DNA of 64,000 nucleotides, taken from NCBI GenBank assembly GCA_027382625.1, contig JAJKFJ010022537.1:96530-160529 (forward strand). Direction: 5' to 3'. Numbering within the stretch: the first letter of the stretch is position 1; the number at the start of each line of letters is the position of its first letter. The notes beneath the pieces were generated by a model. The model saw only the letters and a program-made list of their open reading frames with translations, searched no databases and was not told where the DNA came from. Both the position numbers and the translations under genes were made by a program. Positions 11,581 to 24,413 of this stretch are shown here, in pieces. The stretch is from Tetmemena sp. SeJ-2015. Taxonomy: Eukaryota; Ciliophora; Spirotrichea; Sporadotrichida; Oxytrichidae.

Positions 11581-11974
11581 TTTACGATTGTTTGCTTACT
11601 TAATTATATCTATATATTGCCATTTCAGAAACTGATTAACAATTGGTATAAATTTTAGTTTAAAAAAATAATATCAATAAATCATTGCTAATAACCATTT
11701 GATCTATTTCATCATAGCTAAGGAATAAACCAATGACCACATTTTTTCTTAATCCTCTGACCTTTTTCTTAAATTCTATTAGGCTTTTTTATAGTAAACA
11801 CGTGATATTATTGATTTGTAGATCACACAATTTGTTCTAAGAGTCACAACTATTTTGTTAAGGAGACTTTATTTCTATTTTATGGCTGCTTTATTTTTCT
11901 TATTGAAGCAAAGAGCTATTTAAAAACTTATATAATTTTTAATCTTAAAGATATTTAATCTTATAATTATGCTT
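11581..11974. other. Germline spacer between E3BP start and BMS1 block
   Basis: AT-rich, no conserved frame on either strand. With the E3BP gene and the 195-bp spacer at 9784-9978 it makes up the 2.2 kb that separates BMS1 coding segments and must be removed to rebuild BMS1. Confidence 0.55.
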
Positions 11975-14666
11975 TACCAAGTCTTGCAGAAGACCAGATC
12001 ACTCTTGAGAATCTTATCCTCGAAAGTAGCTCTGAAACTGCCTTCTGGAGCATTCTCCTTTACCACTTTCTTAATTTGACCTCTGATACCTGAGACTGTC
12101 CTGATCTGTGCTCCTTGGAACTTCGCTACCTCAAGCTTAGAGTTGAACATGCAAAACTTATCACAAAATATAAGTAATATTCTGAGATGCCTTTAACGAA
12201 AGCAGTATTCTTATGCACTTTGAAGGGCTCTCCAATAAGCTTTAGCTTCTTCATTACCTTGAATTAAGTATTCATTTCAACTACAACTCCTGTAGTGCAA
12301 ATTCTAAAGTGAGCCACATCTGCTCCACTCTCATCCTGTAGTTTCTAGACTCCTACGAAAGTAGTTCCCACAGCATAAGTTGGTCCATAGAATATGGCAT
12401 AGCAATAACCAAACTTAGGAGTGTATTTTACTAAACGCATTCTTAAATAATACAAAAAAATTATTTACTTTAACTTAATTCTTTGTCCTTCATCTTCCAT
12501 GCAGTAAGTTGGAACAGTTTAGAATTTTCTCCATCCCATTGAGAGAATAAGTGGGTCCTAATTTTTCATGATGTGAGGGTACCATCTGTGCTTCTTAATT
12601 TTGACTCTAATATATGCATAGCTCACTTCTTGTGACCTTAGAGAGCAGAGCACAACTGGATACTCTGGAATAAGTGCTCTTGAGAAATTCTTCTGCACTT
12701 AGAGTTCAATTCGCACGAAGGTTCCCATTTTGTAGTGACCATGCGACTCCCCTAAGAATAGAGAAACCTGCTTTGCCCTCTCTTCCTTCTTTTTCTTTTC
12801 CTCCTCTTGTTGCTGAGCCACTGCCATGTCCTTGTGAGATTTCTTCTTCTTCTTTTTTCCATCACCTTCATCATCATCTCCATCGTCATCTCCATCCTCG
12901 TCACTCTCTTCAGACTCCTCAACTTTACCCTTCTTGATCTGCTTTTTGAACTTCTTGGCTTCCTTCTTCTCTTCTTCGTCACTGTCGCTCATGTTGAGCA
13001 GGTTCTTCATTATCTGATCCTAGCTCTGCCCAGTAACAAACTTGCACTTAAGGAGTTTCTTGACATCAGGCACTTGGTATCTCCTCAGTTTCTCCATGGA
13101 CACTTCAAATCTATTGGTATCAATCACATACTCAGAGTCCTCAGCTGCTGTTGAAGCGTAAGCACCTTCCTCCTCATCTTTATTGATCTGATTGTAAATT
13201 AGGTCCCTGAGGTTATCCACTTCTTTCTCCCTGAACAAGCTCTGTCTATCCTTGTTACGTTGCTAATCGAACTTGTTGAGCATCATATCCTATTCCTGCA
13301 CTTTGAGCTTCTCAGCCTCTTTCTTAGGCTTCCAGCTCTCATCGTTCTTATCTTCTTTGATAGCTACTCCTGACAGAAGCATGGGTGCCTCGATGTCATT
13401 GTCATTCATAGTGTGATCCATCTCCTGCAACTTCCACACCATCTGCTGACCCTCGTTGCCTTGTTGCTTATTCCCACCAGCCAGTAATACTCCATCCTCA
13501 TCTACCATCAGATTTCCATCCTTATCCACTCCCTCATTGTTGAGCTTGGTATATACAACGTACTTATCGGGAATGGTGATATAGCCTCCGCTTCCACTGC
13601 CTGTAGCTTTTTCAAAGTTCATTGAAGCCAATATTACTGAAAGGAGCGTAGAGCACTCTCTCCTTATCCTTCAGATTACGCTTCTTTGCTTTCTTAGACT
13701 GGCCAAGCTTCTCATCCATAAGCTCGAGCTGCTAATGAATATATAAGAAGAGTGTTCACTCTATGCTGCTTTTGCTTGACAGTCTTCTTGATTTCAATAG
13801 GGCAAGGATCGTCCACTCTCTGAATACTCTTGATATCGTAGTCTCCCAATCCATTCACATGAATACGCTAGTGCTTGTCTAGGTATGTTCCTCTCACATA
13901 CCCGAAGAAAGAAACTTAGTTACAAATTAATCATGCCTACTCATTTATTGAAACTGTATTGAAATCAGCATCATTGGTTTGCTCAATCACATCAAATCGA
14001 TCTGCGACAACATATGAGTGTTGAGACCTCCAGTTAAGTGGCTTTATCTTCTGGATTGAAATAAATCTACCCAGGTTGTGAATCTCAGTCTGGGGATAGT
14101 GGCCATCTGACTACAGACCTGACAAGTAGAACAACTTAGCCCCATCATACACTTCCTTCCAAAACCTTAACTGAATATATATGCTGAGATATGAGGAAAT
14201 TATCAAACCTCTTCTTCATCTTCTTTTTGGTTTTCCTAAGCTGCTTATTTAGCTTATAGTAGTCTAAGTGAGTCAAAATTCCCATCACATTGGGCATACC
14301 ATGGTTGTGCAACAGACACAAGAATTCGAAAGTTTCCATCTCAAATCCGATAGATGCATCAATCAAGAGCAGCGCCAAGTCTGCAATTTTAGCGAGATCA
14401 ATCATAGCTTGCATGTCTGTGGGACACTCGTAAAAGGTGATCCTCTAGTTCTTGTTAGTTCTGAGTGTGATGGTTCCCTTTACATCGTTCACCTTCTAGC
14501 GAGTGAAATTGTGCACTAGGGATTTGATGAGAGTGGTCTTTCCACTTTCCTTGGAGCCTTGCACCACAATCACAAAGGGTGGGGCCAAGTCATCCTCTTG
14601 TCCTTCTTGGGCAGTCTCTATTCTAAAGGGCTGGAGTCTGGTTTGTTGTTCAGCGTCCTCTTCCAT
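11975..14666 (-). CDS. BMS1: BMS1 ribosome biogenesis GTPase, N-terminal and middle part
   Basis: Nucleolar GTPase of the small-subunit processome (18S rRNA maturation). ATG 14666 starts [10 protein letters not shown]; the P-loop is [14 protein letters not shown] (about 14545), followed by GTITLRTN and switch elements, [16 protein letters not shown] and the NKxD-equivalent THLDYYK. An acidic/lysine-rich central region spans 13000-13600. The C-terminal domain starts after about 12600 and ends with [31 protein letters not shown] and [19 protein letters not shown] at 11975. There the coding sequence stops and resumes at 9783. Introns or IESs interrupt it near 12150-12190, 12440-12480, 13730 and 13910. 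Confidence 0.88.
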
Positions 14667-14954
14667 TGTGTAGTAATTATTAAACTTAACTTAATTCCAT
14701 CTCGCACTTTACTATGCTATATTTGATAGCTGTCAGATAAAGTTATGTGTCTAGCAATCATTAAAGAAATCATCCATAAATTTAAAATAGATTTTACAAG
14801 ATGTAAATTTGAAGCATTTTACTTTTATGCAATTCAGAAGTCTTTATTGAAATTAGAAATATTAGAAACAATAGCGTCTGAGTCTCTTCGTGACTGGTTT
14901 TTGTTATTCGTTGTGTTGCTGTTATAGTTTAAAAGAATCGGCCTTTGATGTGGC
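14667..14954. other. AT-rich spacer
   Basis: Sequence between BMS1 and the TPR gene on the same strand. No conserved protein or RNA gene seen; it should contain the BMS1 promoter. Confidence 0.4.
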
Positions 14955-15815
14955 TCAAATTATAAACCAATAAACCTATTTTAAATGTAGAAAATATAAA
15001 CCAATTTCTACAATAATTGCCAATCTGAGAGTCTCTATTACTGAAAACCTGCACTTGGTTGTCAAGGGGCCCTGAGAAAGTCTAATGGTTATTCTCAAAT
15101 ATTTAACTGTCTGCCTTAGACTTAGTGAGACAACAAAATATAAATAGAGACTGTTAGTCTTCTTACTAGAGAAATAGTTTCCTTGATAGGGACTTCGCTC
15201 TATGCACTGCTCCTTCTATAGCATATCTTCAACATACCTCAGTTCCTCTTGGAGCATGTTATCCTGTGGATTTAGTCTGCAAGCAACCTCTAGATCTGCT
15301 TTGGCCTCTGCATAGTTCCTGATTTGCATGTAAGTGTTCGCTCTCTTCTAATAGGCTCGCTCGTTAAGTTAGTCTATCTCAATGCACTGAGAGCAGAAGT
15401 TGACCACATACTCGTACTGATGAGTAATTTCACAACAGCAAGCCATGCTCATCAAGAGAACAGTCACCATATCTCTTATCTAAGGGTAGGTCTCAGTGTC
15501 CAAATCAGCCAAGTAGTCTAAGGCTTGCTAATAGAGGGAGAGTGCTAACTCAAAATCCCTTTCGTTTTAGAAATAGGAGTCTCCTTGGTCTTTCGCAGCT
15601 TGAGCTTATTGCAAGCATTGATCCATGTAAATCTGGTGAGAGAGGTACATCTAATCAGAAAATGCTTAACCCATCTAGCCACCATTATTTTAGAAGCCCA
15701 AATAATCTGAGCCTGGATGAGCAGGAGACCCCAGCCTATTGAACTGCGAGTGATTGGAATTCCCATCTTGCTTGTTTTTTGGAGAGTTCTAATGCTGACT
15801 TTACCTAGATGCCAT
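14955..15815 (-). CDS. TPR-repeat protein
   Basis: ATG 15815 starts a Gln/Asn-rich N-terminus (MASRQSQHQNSP), possibly broken by a very short GT-AG intron near 15787-15802. From about residue 70 the sequence forms tandem tetratricopeptide repeats: AAKDQGDSYFQNERDFELAL, then a central repeat, then LNERAYQKRANTYMQIRNYA and EAKADLEVACRLNP, typical of a three-repeat clamp that binds chaperone or partner peptides. The helical part ends near 15200. The stretch from 15170 to the TGA at 14955 is AT-rich and may include an intron or IES, so the true C-terminus is uncertain. It lies 11 bases downstream of the PPPDE gene on the same strand. No more specific family is claimed. Confidence 0.65.
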
Positions 15816-15825
15816 TCTGTTCAAA

Positions 15826-16598
15826 TCACAAGAGAGAGATATATCTATTGAGTTTAAAATCAGTTTGGTTATTAGCTCCTGCGATTCCTGGTACCATCAG
15901 CATTTCATAGTCTTGTCTATAATCTTCAAAAATGGGCACTATCTGCTCATTTTCAATTGGCTTCTCACTCTTCTCATCGTCATAATTTACTATGTCTCCA
16001 AATAGTGCTTGTAAAGGCTTGAACCACATTCTCAGTAGCGACCCTAGCTTCGTGAAGCGATTAACGTATGCTGGATAGTAGTACTGCTCTTAGTCTACTA
16101 TGTGATTTATAAAACGCTCAGTGAAGCTATTGCAGTTATTGCTAAAGGGATCGTAGTCTTTGCCAAACCAGAAATCTCCAAACTTTCTCACAATTTCATC
16201 TATTTCATCTTCGTTATAGAAAGTTACTCCACTGGGAGTTTCTCCTTCAAAGTCAAACCAGCACTGTTTCCTGATTCAACACAGACTATTCCAGAAATTT
16301 CATAATCATGGCCTCCATAAGAAAACTCATGGCCATAGATTTCCACTGAGGAGTGGTAAAAGCCGAAGCCTAAGAACTCCGATACTTTGTTAAAAGAGGA
16401 GATATTGTAGATGTTGAGATAGACTACCTCTGGCTTTCTTTCCTCCATGAGTTTCTTCATATTTATCTCGAAGAGAGGGGTGAATTCTTTGAATACTGGA
16501 CATGGAGGAGGCTTAGGTGGAGACACAAGGGGAGGCAAGATGTTTTTCCTATTTCGAGCTTATTGCTTGGACGCTGTTGGGTTGAGACTTGCTATCAT
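15826..16598 (-). CDS. PPPDE (DeSI-type) thiol peptidase
   Basis: Putative deSUMOylating/deubiquitinating cysteine peptidase. ATG 16598 starts a Pro-rich leader. The PPPDE fold is seen as VYLNIYNISSFN, then FYHSSVEIYGHEFSYGGH with the catalytic His in FYHS, SGIVCVESGN, and the catalytic Cys in FSNNCNSFTERFI (about 16125). It ends with a 65-residue tail at TGA 15826-15828. The frame slips by one base near 16222 (GTGG where GTGGG would fit), more likely a homopolymer error than biology. Members act on SUMO or ubiquitin conjugates; the substrate here is unknown. Confidence 0.82.
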
Positions 16599-16653
16599 GC
16601 CATTTGTTTATTAGTAAGGGTCTTTAATTTAGATTATGCTTTACATGACATTT

Positions 16654-19600
16654 TCAGATGAGAAGGGTCTTATCTAGCTCTGAGAGTATTATGGAACCTG
16701 CAAATGATCTCCTTATTATAATAAAGATATTGTAAATAAAAAATGCATGCTTTCCTTTGTGAATGGGACTAGGTACATTATAATTAGAGGTATCCATTCC
16801 CTTGAAACTTTTTGGCTGTTTCTGAAGCTGAATTTAGGTTATTCCTGCCGGCTGCTCACTTCCTTATGACATCAATCTATTCCTAAATGCCCCGAGCTTA
16901 TTCATCTAGTTATGGGACTAGGCTCTGCTAGCTCGAGAAAGCGAATCATCGTTGTTATTGTTGTGGTTCATCACTCCCCTTTGAAATAAATTCCTTGGGA
17001 GTGTGCCTCTCTTCTAAAACCTCTTAGAGGCAGCACTCTCAGCATTTCTATTCAAGGGGTAGTTGCTAAGTGAGGATGGACCTCCTCTTACTCCTTAGAC
17101 TAACTTTTGGTTCCTCACATTTATCTCAGTCATAAAAAGAAATCAATTATATACTAATACTACTTTTATCTGTGTGTTCTTCTGATCCTAGTTTTATGAA
17201 TTGACTTGGAGTAGTTAGATAGGCACTGTGGCCGCAGAGTCTCTGCTTCTCAGTTAGTTCCTTCTGTTTTCAAAACTCTTTATCATATGCTCTGGAGTCC
17301 ATACAAGTTCTAAATGTAGAAATAACTTGTATTATACAACTAGATGTTATCCTTGAGCTTATAAAAGCGATCTTGAGTTCTTCCAGGCTAAACGGCTCGA
17401 ATGACGTCTGTGCCAGGCTAACTTTGTGCTCTGTTTAAGTTCATATTTTATATACCAAACTGCGCACCACCACCTATTTAACCGTCAGCTCTGCTTCTAG
17501 AATTGCTCTTGCTATTTAATCCTTGAAATCCATAGCCACCGGCAGTTCTTTGGCCATAGTTATGTAAACTCTAAGCACCTAAGCCTTATTTAACCTCATT
17601 TATCCCAAGACCAGTTTGCTTCATACTAAAGGCGGTAGCAGACATCATATTGTGGTTAAATTTCCCCCCATTGACTCCTCCTCTACTTTGATTATCATGA
17701 TGGTAGAAAAGCCCATAGTTATTATCTTAGTGACTCATTTGGTCACTGAATACCTCATGCTGATTTTAATTTGCCTGATAATGAGAGTAGGCTGGATTTT
17801 TAGACTTAGCAAATCCTCCTATCTGGTTATAAAGCTGACTGTTATTACTGTTAAAGTCCTGTTCAAATTGACTACCTCTCTACCCTCTTCCGATATTATT
17901 CGACCCCAATTTGTAGTTATTGATGAGGTCTGAGACTTTCCTGTACTTGTTCGAGTTATAGTTGTTTTAGAAAGGGTGCTGTGCGGCCTCTTTGTTGAAT
18001 ATTTGATCTGTCCTGAAGCAACTCCTCCTGTACTCGAGAGTATTCATTATCAGGAAGCTAAGCAGTAGCCCCACTTGTGATAACTTCTTGAAGTTTTTAC
18101 TTAGTTTGAGAGCTTTACTTCTTAAGATCTGGGGAATCGCCAAAATTCTCAGTCTAAGGATCTCTGTTTTGCTAATTAGGATTAATTAAAAATAATAAAT
18201 TGTAAAGCACTTTAAAAGGATTCTTAGTGTTTCCTTCGTTTTGTGGACCGAGATGTAAGTTGTAGTTAACATAGGTGTCGTTATTGATGTTTATAGTTAA
18301 GTTCTAAGGATCAAAGCAAGCAAATATCTTTATGTAGAAAAGAGAGTTTAAAAGGAGGGAAGTTATTCATGAGGGCGGTGCTCTTGAGCTAGTTAGGTTA
18401 CCTCAAGCTGAATTAGGCAGATTCCATGCCGTTTGGCCTAGTTTGAATATTGTTGTAAATTTGGAAACTAGGGAGAATCTCGTTAACTATTTGTGAGTTA
18501 TACTATTCATTTATGGCCTTTCTTGAATTAGAGTCTTGTTGCTAAAATATACAACTCTTATTAAACAATAGAATGCCTGATGTACTTCCTGTAAGAGAAA
18601 GGGCTCTCGTTGACCATCTTATTATACTGCTCTATAGTTTCTCCATCATTCTCAAAGGGAGTTGACTCCAGTCTCTCCCTCTTCTTTTGATTCCCAGTTT
18701 ACTGGTTAGTGTTCTAGCTTTGGGGATTATTGCTAGCTGCTTCCACTTCTATCACTTACGGTTGACTCTCATTGACTATAATATTCTTAAGGTACTCCGT
18801 TTCAATTTCAGCATCCCTCGTCCTCTGCGACTCTTTCGCAGCCATCCTCTCCTGCTCACTTATCTCCTCTTGTATCCTCAGTGTTGCTATCTAGTCCTCG
18901 TTATCCTATGCCAAAGTTTTCTTCTCCAAAGTCTTTTGAAGATCTTAAGTTGCTGCTAAGTCACTCATACGTTGCTGGACCTATTCCCTCTGAACCTTTT
19001 GCACATAGTAACCGTCTTCGATTTTATAGCTGGCCGATTGAAGGGGAGGCCCTGCCTGACCCATGAACCCAAGTGCTTGCATGTTAAGGAGGTTGAACTC
19101 TTTGCTGAAGTTGTTGTTCCTCAGATTTTCAATGTCATTGCTCTCTCCTCTTGACCTGCCTGCTTTATTACCAGCTCCGATCACTCCCCTGTTACCAGAG
19201 CCATCTCTTCCACTGGTCAGATCTGCTCCATATCCCAGACCTCCGAAAGGAGTACCAGCCTGGTTACTAGGTCCATAGCTGATGGCCATACTTACACTCT
19301 CACTCATGCTCCCTTGAACATTGGAGTCATCTACATGTTGACCCTCAGTCGTCACTTGATGATAGTTTTGGGCTCTGGAGTGGATTCCATAGCCAACTTC
19401 TTAAGGAGAGAGAATCTCTATTTTGTGGCGAGATTCTTATTCCTCATTCGCCTACTGCTTAGGGAGCAGCTGGAAGAAGTCAGCATTTTGCTAGCGGACA
19501 CTAGGAGTTAGAATATCATCCCACTCATCTCCATGGGCGTTTAAAATATCCTCCTCGAGGGAGAAGCGCATCCGTGAGTTTGGACTTTAACCTTGCATTT

Positions 19601-21355
19601 TGAAAAAGTATATATTTAGAAGATTACTATTTTTCGAAAGTGTTCAATTTATAATCTTGAAGGGAGGGTTATAAAATGTTCTATTAGAAGTTGCAATAAA
19701 TATTCTGTAAATCTTCAAACTCTGTAAGAGCTACTGAGAACATCGAATTCGGGGCTTCTCTTTAGGAGGTGCGATGAGCTTGAGGATTATTTAAATGAGA
19801 GATTTATTCATAAGCAACTGGAAAGTTCATCTTTCCTGATTTATCATATAATTCTAGAATTATTTTGACAAATGAATGATTCAGTATCGCTCTTCATCTT
19901 GGCAAGGTAGTCCAAATACTTTTGGCCTTAGTCCGTTGATGGTGTGAAATCGAGACCCCTTGTCATTCCTGGTTTAGTATCTAGTGGCTTTTAAATGTGA
20001 TAGTTAGGTTTTCCAAACTTAGTGTGCAAATAAATGTTCTGTGGGTCATTCATACATTTCAATTCTACAAACTTTAAATGATTCTACTCACTTTTAGGAT
20101 TGAAGCAGTCTCTGTACTCAGTGGCTACTGTGTAGCTATCATAGATAGTCTTTCTACTGGGGAGTAGGCCATTCGAGTTTATGGCAAAGTTATGAGAACT
20201 TGAAAGCAGAGCCTGAGACCCACTCTTTGCAAGGATGTCGCTCTTCGTGGGTGAGAAAGAGTTGTGGAGGGAAGAAGTCTGGCTCCCAGAAAAAGTCTAC
20301 TAGGGTTGGGGACTCCTTGGATTCTCCTGAAAATTTACATGCTTCCTAATAGAAGCAGGCTTCTCACCAGTTTAGTGAACTGAGTTATAATCCAACTGAG
20401 GCAAGGTCTTTTAAAGTCTGTGCGATTGAGCCATCATAGCTGGGTCGATTTAGGGACTATTTTCCAAGCTCATCTAGGGCTATTGGATGTACTGTGCTCC
20501 ATCGATTATATGAAAAGATAAACCTATTCATTCAGATTAAAAATGTGATTATCTCTTGGAGGAGGGTTGCTGATTGAGATAGCGATAAGAGTGCGAATTG
20601 ACATCTCTAGTTTGTTGTTATGGTTGGATTTTGATATAGTTCCTTGACGAGGTTGGCGCTGCTCCGAAGTTAATGACAAATGAAAAATAAACTCTTCATC
20701 AAGTTTTAGCTTTCTCCAGCAGGGGGTGGAAGCATCATGCTTTAGCTCTTGGACATAGTCCTATCGAATCTATCATTCAAGTCCTAGTCATCTAATTCTG
20801 AGGCTGTCTATATAATTAAACCATCTCAATGTTTTTTTGAAGTGCCTGTTATTTTGGAGTTGCAGACTTTGGTGGGGCAGAATGACTAGTGATCCCGATT
20901 TTAAGTAGCTGAAGGAACTTGATATCCATTCTGGAATTGCGTGGTATATTCGCCCTGAACTCCTCCTAGAGAAGAGTTTCCCATCGAAGCAAGTCTGCTC
21001 TTCTTCTCTGCCGGATGAACTCCTGTGTACTAAAGCATGGGTAAGTATTTTAAACTTGAAAATATGAACTTAATCTCTCTCATCTCAACTTTAAATAGAA
21101 CTTACCCCCATTAGCTTTCTTGGCTGAGCACCATCTATATCCTTCACATTCAAATAGTCGTACTCGCTAGTGATTCCCATTCTGGGATTAGGCACAGCTC
21201 CATCTATGTCCTACACAAAATTATTCTAAAAATCACCTTTAACTTACTTTGATATAGAGTGGGTCGTGTTTCTAATAGATGTCGTAGAAGTTATACTAAT
21301 CGTACCACCCATACTTCTCCTTGTTCGGCAGATAGCGCTTCGTGTTCTGAATCAT
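16654..21355 (-). CDS. Large uncharacterised protein with DIDGA motifs and Ser/Asn/Gln-rich tail
   Basis: ATG 21355 starts MIQNTKRYLPNKEKYGWYD. After a GT-AG intron (about 21205-21245) the protein has two copies of a short motif, DIDGAVPNPRMG and DIDGAQPRKLMG, with YDYLNVKD between them. I recall such motifs in conserved alveolate proteins of unknown role, but this is from memory. The rest (20.9-16.65 kb) is long, low in complexity and rich in Ser, Asn and Gln, with a coiled-coil-like part near 18.8-19.0 kb (EEISEQERMAAKESQRTRD). It ends at TGA 16654-16656. Numerous frame changes show introns or IESs I cannot place. A cytoskeletal or cortical role would be a guess. It may be more than one gene. 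Confidence 0.5.
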
Positions 21356-21486
21356 TTTAAGCTTGAGTTTAGATTAATTTATTCTTGCTAAATTAAAACC
21401 AGAAATTAGAATAGCTGAAGTTAGAATAAGCAACATTAAATAAGAGATCTTCCTTTATTGATAAGTGGTGGATTTGCAAAGATATT

Positions 21487-22959
21487 TCAAAGCCAGAATC
21501 TTTTTGGTGAGTAGGGGGACACATCATCGAGACTGGAGACCTTAGAGTCGCATATCTATTCAGAGATGATCTTACTTGTGGCCAGACCAAGGGTGGTGCC
21601 TCTTCCAGCATGACCAGCGTTGAGGAAGACATTGGGATAGAGTCTAAGTTTTCCAATAATGGGCTTGTCATCGGGAGGGACTGGTCTAAGACAAGTGTTG
21701 AGGTTAGTGTACTAGTGAAGCTCTGACTTGTCCAATAAATCCACAACTGCGTTTTTCAAGAAGCGAACTCTTCTTGGATCGAATGACTTATCTTGACCAG
21801 CGATGTCTCCAAATCCAGCCACTCTCCAATACCCAGGCTCCAAATAGGTAACAACAAACTCAGGTGACTTGAAAACAAACTGCCACTTGTGATTGCCCAC
21901 ATCTGTGGGGATGTCCATGGTGTAGCCCTTGACAGGTACCACTGGCACAGTCAGTCCAAAATTCTTATACACAAACCTGGCTACGAAAGAGCCCTAGCAA
22001 AGTACCACAGCATCACAATCAATAATTTGATTCTGGCCTCTGAGTTTAACCCCAGTGACAAGATTCTGATTCTTCTCATCAAAGACGAAGTTCTCAACCT
22101 CAGTATTGTAGAAGACCTTCACATTCTCAGCTTTGGTGAGTAGATACTGATTGATTTACTGGCAGAAGGTTTGCGTGTTGAGAGTGTAGTTGGGATGGAT
22201 GATTCCCATGTCGAATCGCTGGAGAGAAGTGTACTTCGGGAAGTGCTTGAGACAATGATCTTGGAGAGCTTACTTGCCAAAGACTAACTCTCTTCCTTCA
22301 GTACCAGGAGGCAGGATTGGTAACTTCTTCACATACTCATCAAAGGCCTTTTGCTTGTCGATGCCGTCAAGTGATACCAAGGTCATACTCTTTGCATCGC
22401 TCTCATAGTTCACACTCTCATGTGTGATGCCAGTATGGACGAACAGCTTGTTAATCAAACATAAGGCTCAATGTAAATGCAAACACTTCTTATAAATGAA
22501 GAATGAGCAGTTCTTAGAGGTCAAGTAGTTTCATGTTCTCAGCTGTGACTTTAGTCATGTTGCTTTATTTGAGCCAGTAGTAAGTGAATTTCATGAATCC
22601 GGGCTCTTTGAGGGCTTTTGTGGGATAGATGGACTGAGATGTGTCTGATCTCCAGAGACCAGGCAGTACACTCGAGATGGGACGGTAAGTCCAGGGGTGA
22701 GCGTTGATGCGCATCATCATACATGCGTTCTAGATTGAACATTCTTCAAAATTAATAAGGCTAATCAGTCAAATGAAATAGTGCTTTCTTATGCAGGCTT
22801 TTCTGCTTTCTCAATCAAGAAGACTTGGTTATCCTTGTACTGCGAGAGATAGTAGGCAGTTGCCAGTCCCACTATGCCTGCTCCCACTACCACTATCTTC
22901 TTGTTCTCCTTGTTGTGCAACTCAGGGTCTTAAGGAGTTTATCTGATTACATTATTCAT
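21487..22959 (-). CDS. FAD-dependent amine/D-amino-acid oxidoreductase (DadA-like)
   Basis: Flavoprotein of the DAO/DadA family. ATG 22959 leads within 17 residues to the dinucleotide-binding motif KKIVVVGAGIVGLATAYYLS, ending with the acidic residue in VFLIEKAE. The middle contains NAHPWTYRPISSVLPG, and the C-terminal FAD-contact region is LRPVPPDDKPIIGKLRLYPN followed by FLNAGHAGRGTTLGLATSKI, highly typical of D-amino-acid dehydrogenases. TGA 21487-21489. Two AT-rich inserts interrupt it (about 22740-22790 and 22450-22520); the left one is not GT-AG, so at least one is probably an IES. Substrate is unknown: D-amino acids, glycine or sarcosine-like compounds are possible. Confidence 0.82.
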
Positions 22960-23442
22960 CAAATAGCTTTAAATAGTAAATTAATTATATACTTTTTAAT
23001 CTTACTGATGATAAAATATTCTTAATGAAATTATATAAAAATCCATATTCTTAAAAGTTATTTGAATAAAGTGATCTATGTATAATTCATATCTGTTACA
23101 TAACTAGCTACTTGATTTTTTTATAACTTTTTAATATTTCAATTAACAGTGAATGAATAAAATGGGAGTGATATTGTAAAAGGACCTGGCTGCTAAATAG
23201 CCAGTGTAGACTACTCCTCCCCTGAATGAAAGCTTGATTACCTTTTTCATTGCACTAATAATAATTACTATTATAATGATAGTGCTGATATAATAGTTGA
23301 AGTCCCTTCAAACTATGAGTGAACAAGATAATATTTTAGATTTACAGATAAGCATCTTATCTTAACCTCTCTCTCATTTTCTACTTCAATGTGACAAAGT
23401 GTTCGAGAAATTAAGAAATACATAAACCTTGTTAACATTTCT
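22960..23442. other. AT-rich intergenic DNA
   Basis: About 480 bases between the FAD gene start and the end of the next minus-strand gene. No conserved frame, repeat unit or tRNA-like fold seen. Confidence 0.5.
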
Positions 23443-24285
23443 TCATAAAATTTGCAAAGACAATTAGAAAAAAGCGACAGTTGCCACTGCTAGCAAACTC
23501 CAAGAGATGTATTAAGCCCCTTGGTAGGTTATTTCAAAAATCGTTGGTGTGCCGTTTGTAAATGGATTCGAAGCCAAAAACATGATGCCAGAGTCTATCG
23601 AAAGCGTAAAGCTGTTGTTAGTGACTAGCGTGTATTAGGACATTTCATATTGCGAGAGGAGGGTGAAATCCTCAACTGTTGTTGAGCTGGACTTGTAGGT
23701 GATGTTTGCTTTATTAGATGATGATATTTTAAGAAGGCCTTTGAGAGAAGTCCCTTTAATTTAGTTGATGAACTGGACTGGACATATCTGGCTCTTGGCA
23801 AGTGTAACGAGATGGTCCTCGCATTATCCCCAAAGTAGTCCTGAGTTATTAGGTAAGAGTTGAAGCACTGAGAGTCGCTCGAATTCACGTTTGTACTATA
23901 AATTCATTATGGAAAAATTATGAGAATGGTGTATATGATATAATATACTATTGACTCCACAGGCGCTCATTAGGTTTGATTTGAAGGTGTTCTTATTGCA
24001 GGAGGTATCTGTGCTGGCAGATCTGCAACTGTAGTTGGTAGTATTTGTGGCGCATAGAGTGTAGAGCGAGCCCAGACAAGCAACGCAAGATTAGAAGTCA
24101 TTATACAATTGGATTCCTTGCGCCTGCTTTACCAAGCTACTCATTAGAATAACACAGACTATCAAAAGCCAGCTTCTCCCAGAAAGAAAGCCAAATTTCC
24201 TTAGTCTATGATATGTTGGAAGATTACTACTAGCATTTGGATTGGGATTTAGTAAGACTTGATAGTTATTTTGAGATTGCTCCAT
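23443..24285 (-). CDS. Predicted secreted or membrane protein, Cys-containing
   Basis: ATG 24285 gives a 45-residue cytosolic-like N-terminus, then a hydrophobic segment (LLIVCVILMSSLVKQAQG) that could be a signal anchor or signal peptide. A Cys/Ser/Thr-rich luminal region follows (CVACLGSLYTLC, NYSCRS, DTSCNK, SACGVNS). After a break near 23890-23950 come an Ile/Ser/Thr-rich part (LHLPRARY in one frame; ICPVQFINQIKGTSL in the better frame) and a second hydrophobic helix at the end (SWSLLAVATVAFFQLSL) with TGA 23443-23445. This layout fits a type I membrane or GPI-type surface protein. No family recognised. Confidence 0.5.
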
Positions 24286-24413
24286 TGAATTATTAATTGA
24301 TAATTAAATTTAAACTATAATCTGATCTCACTCTTGATAACTTACTATCTGTATTAACATCACACTACTAGTCTACTCAAACCACTTATCATTAAAATTT
24401 GAAGTCACTGCTC

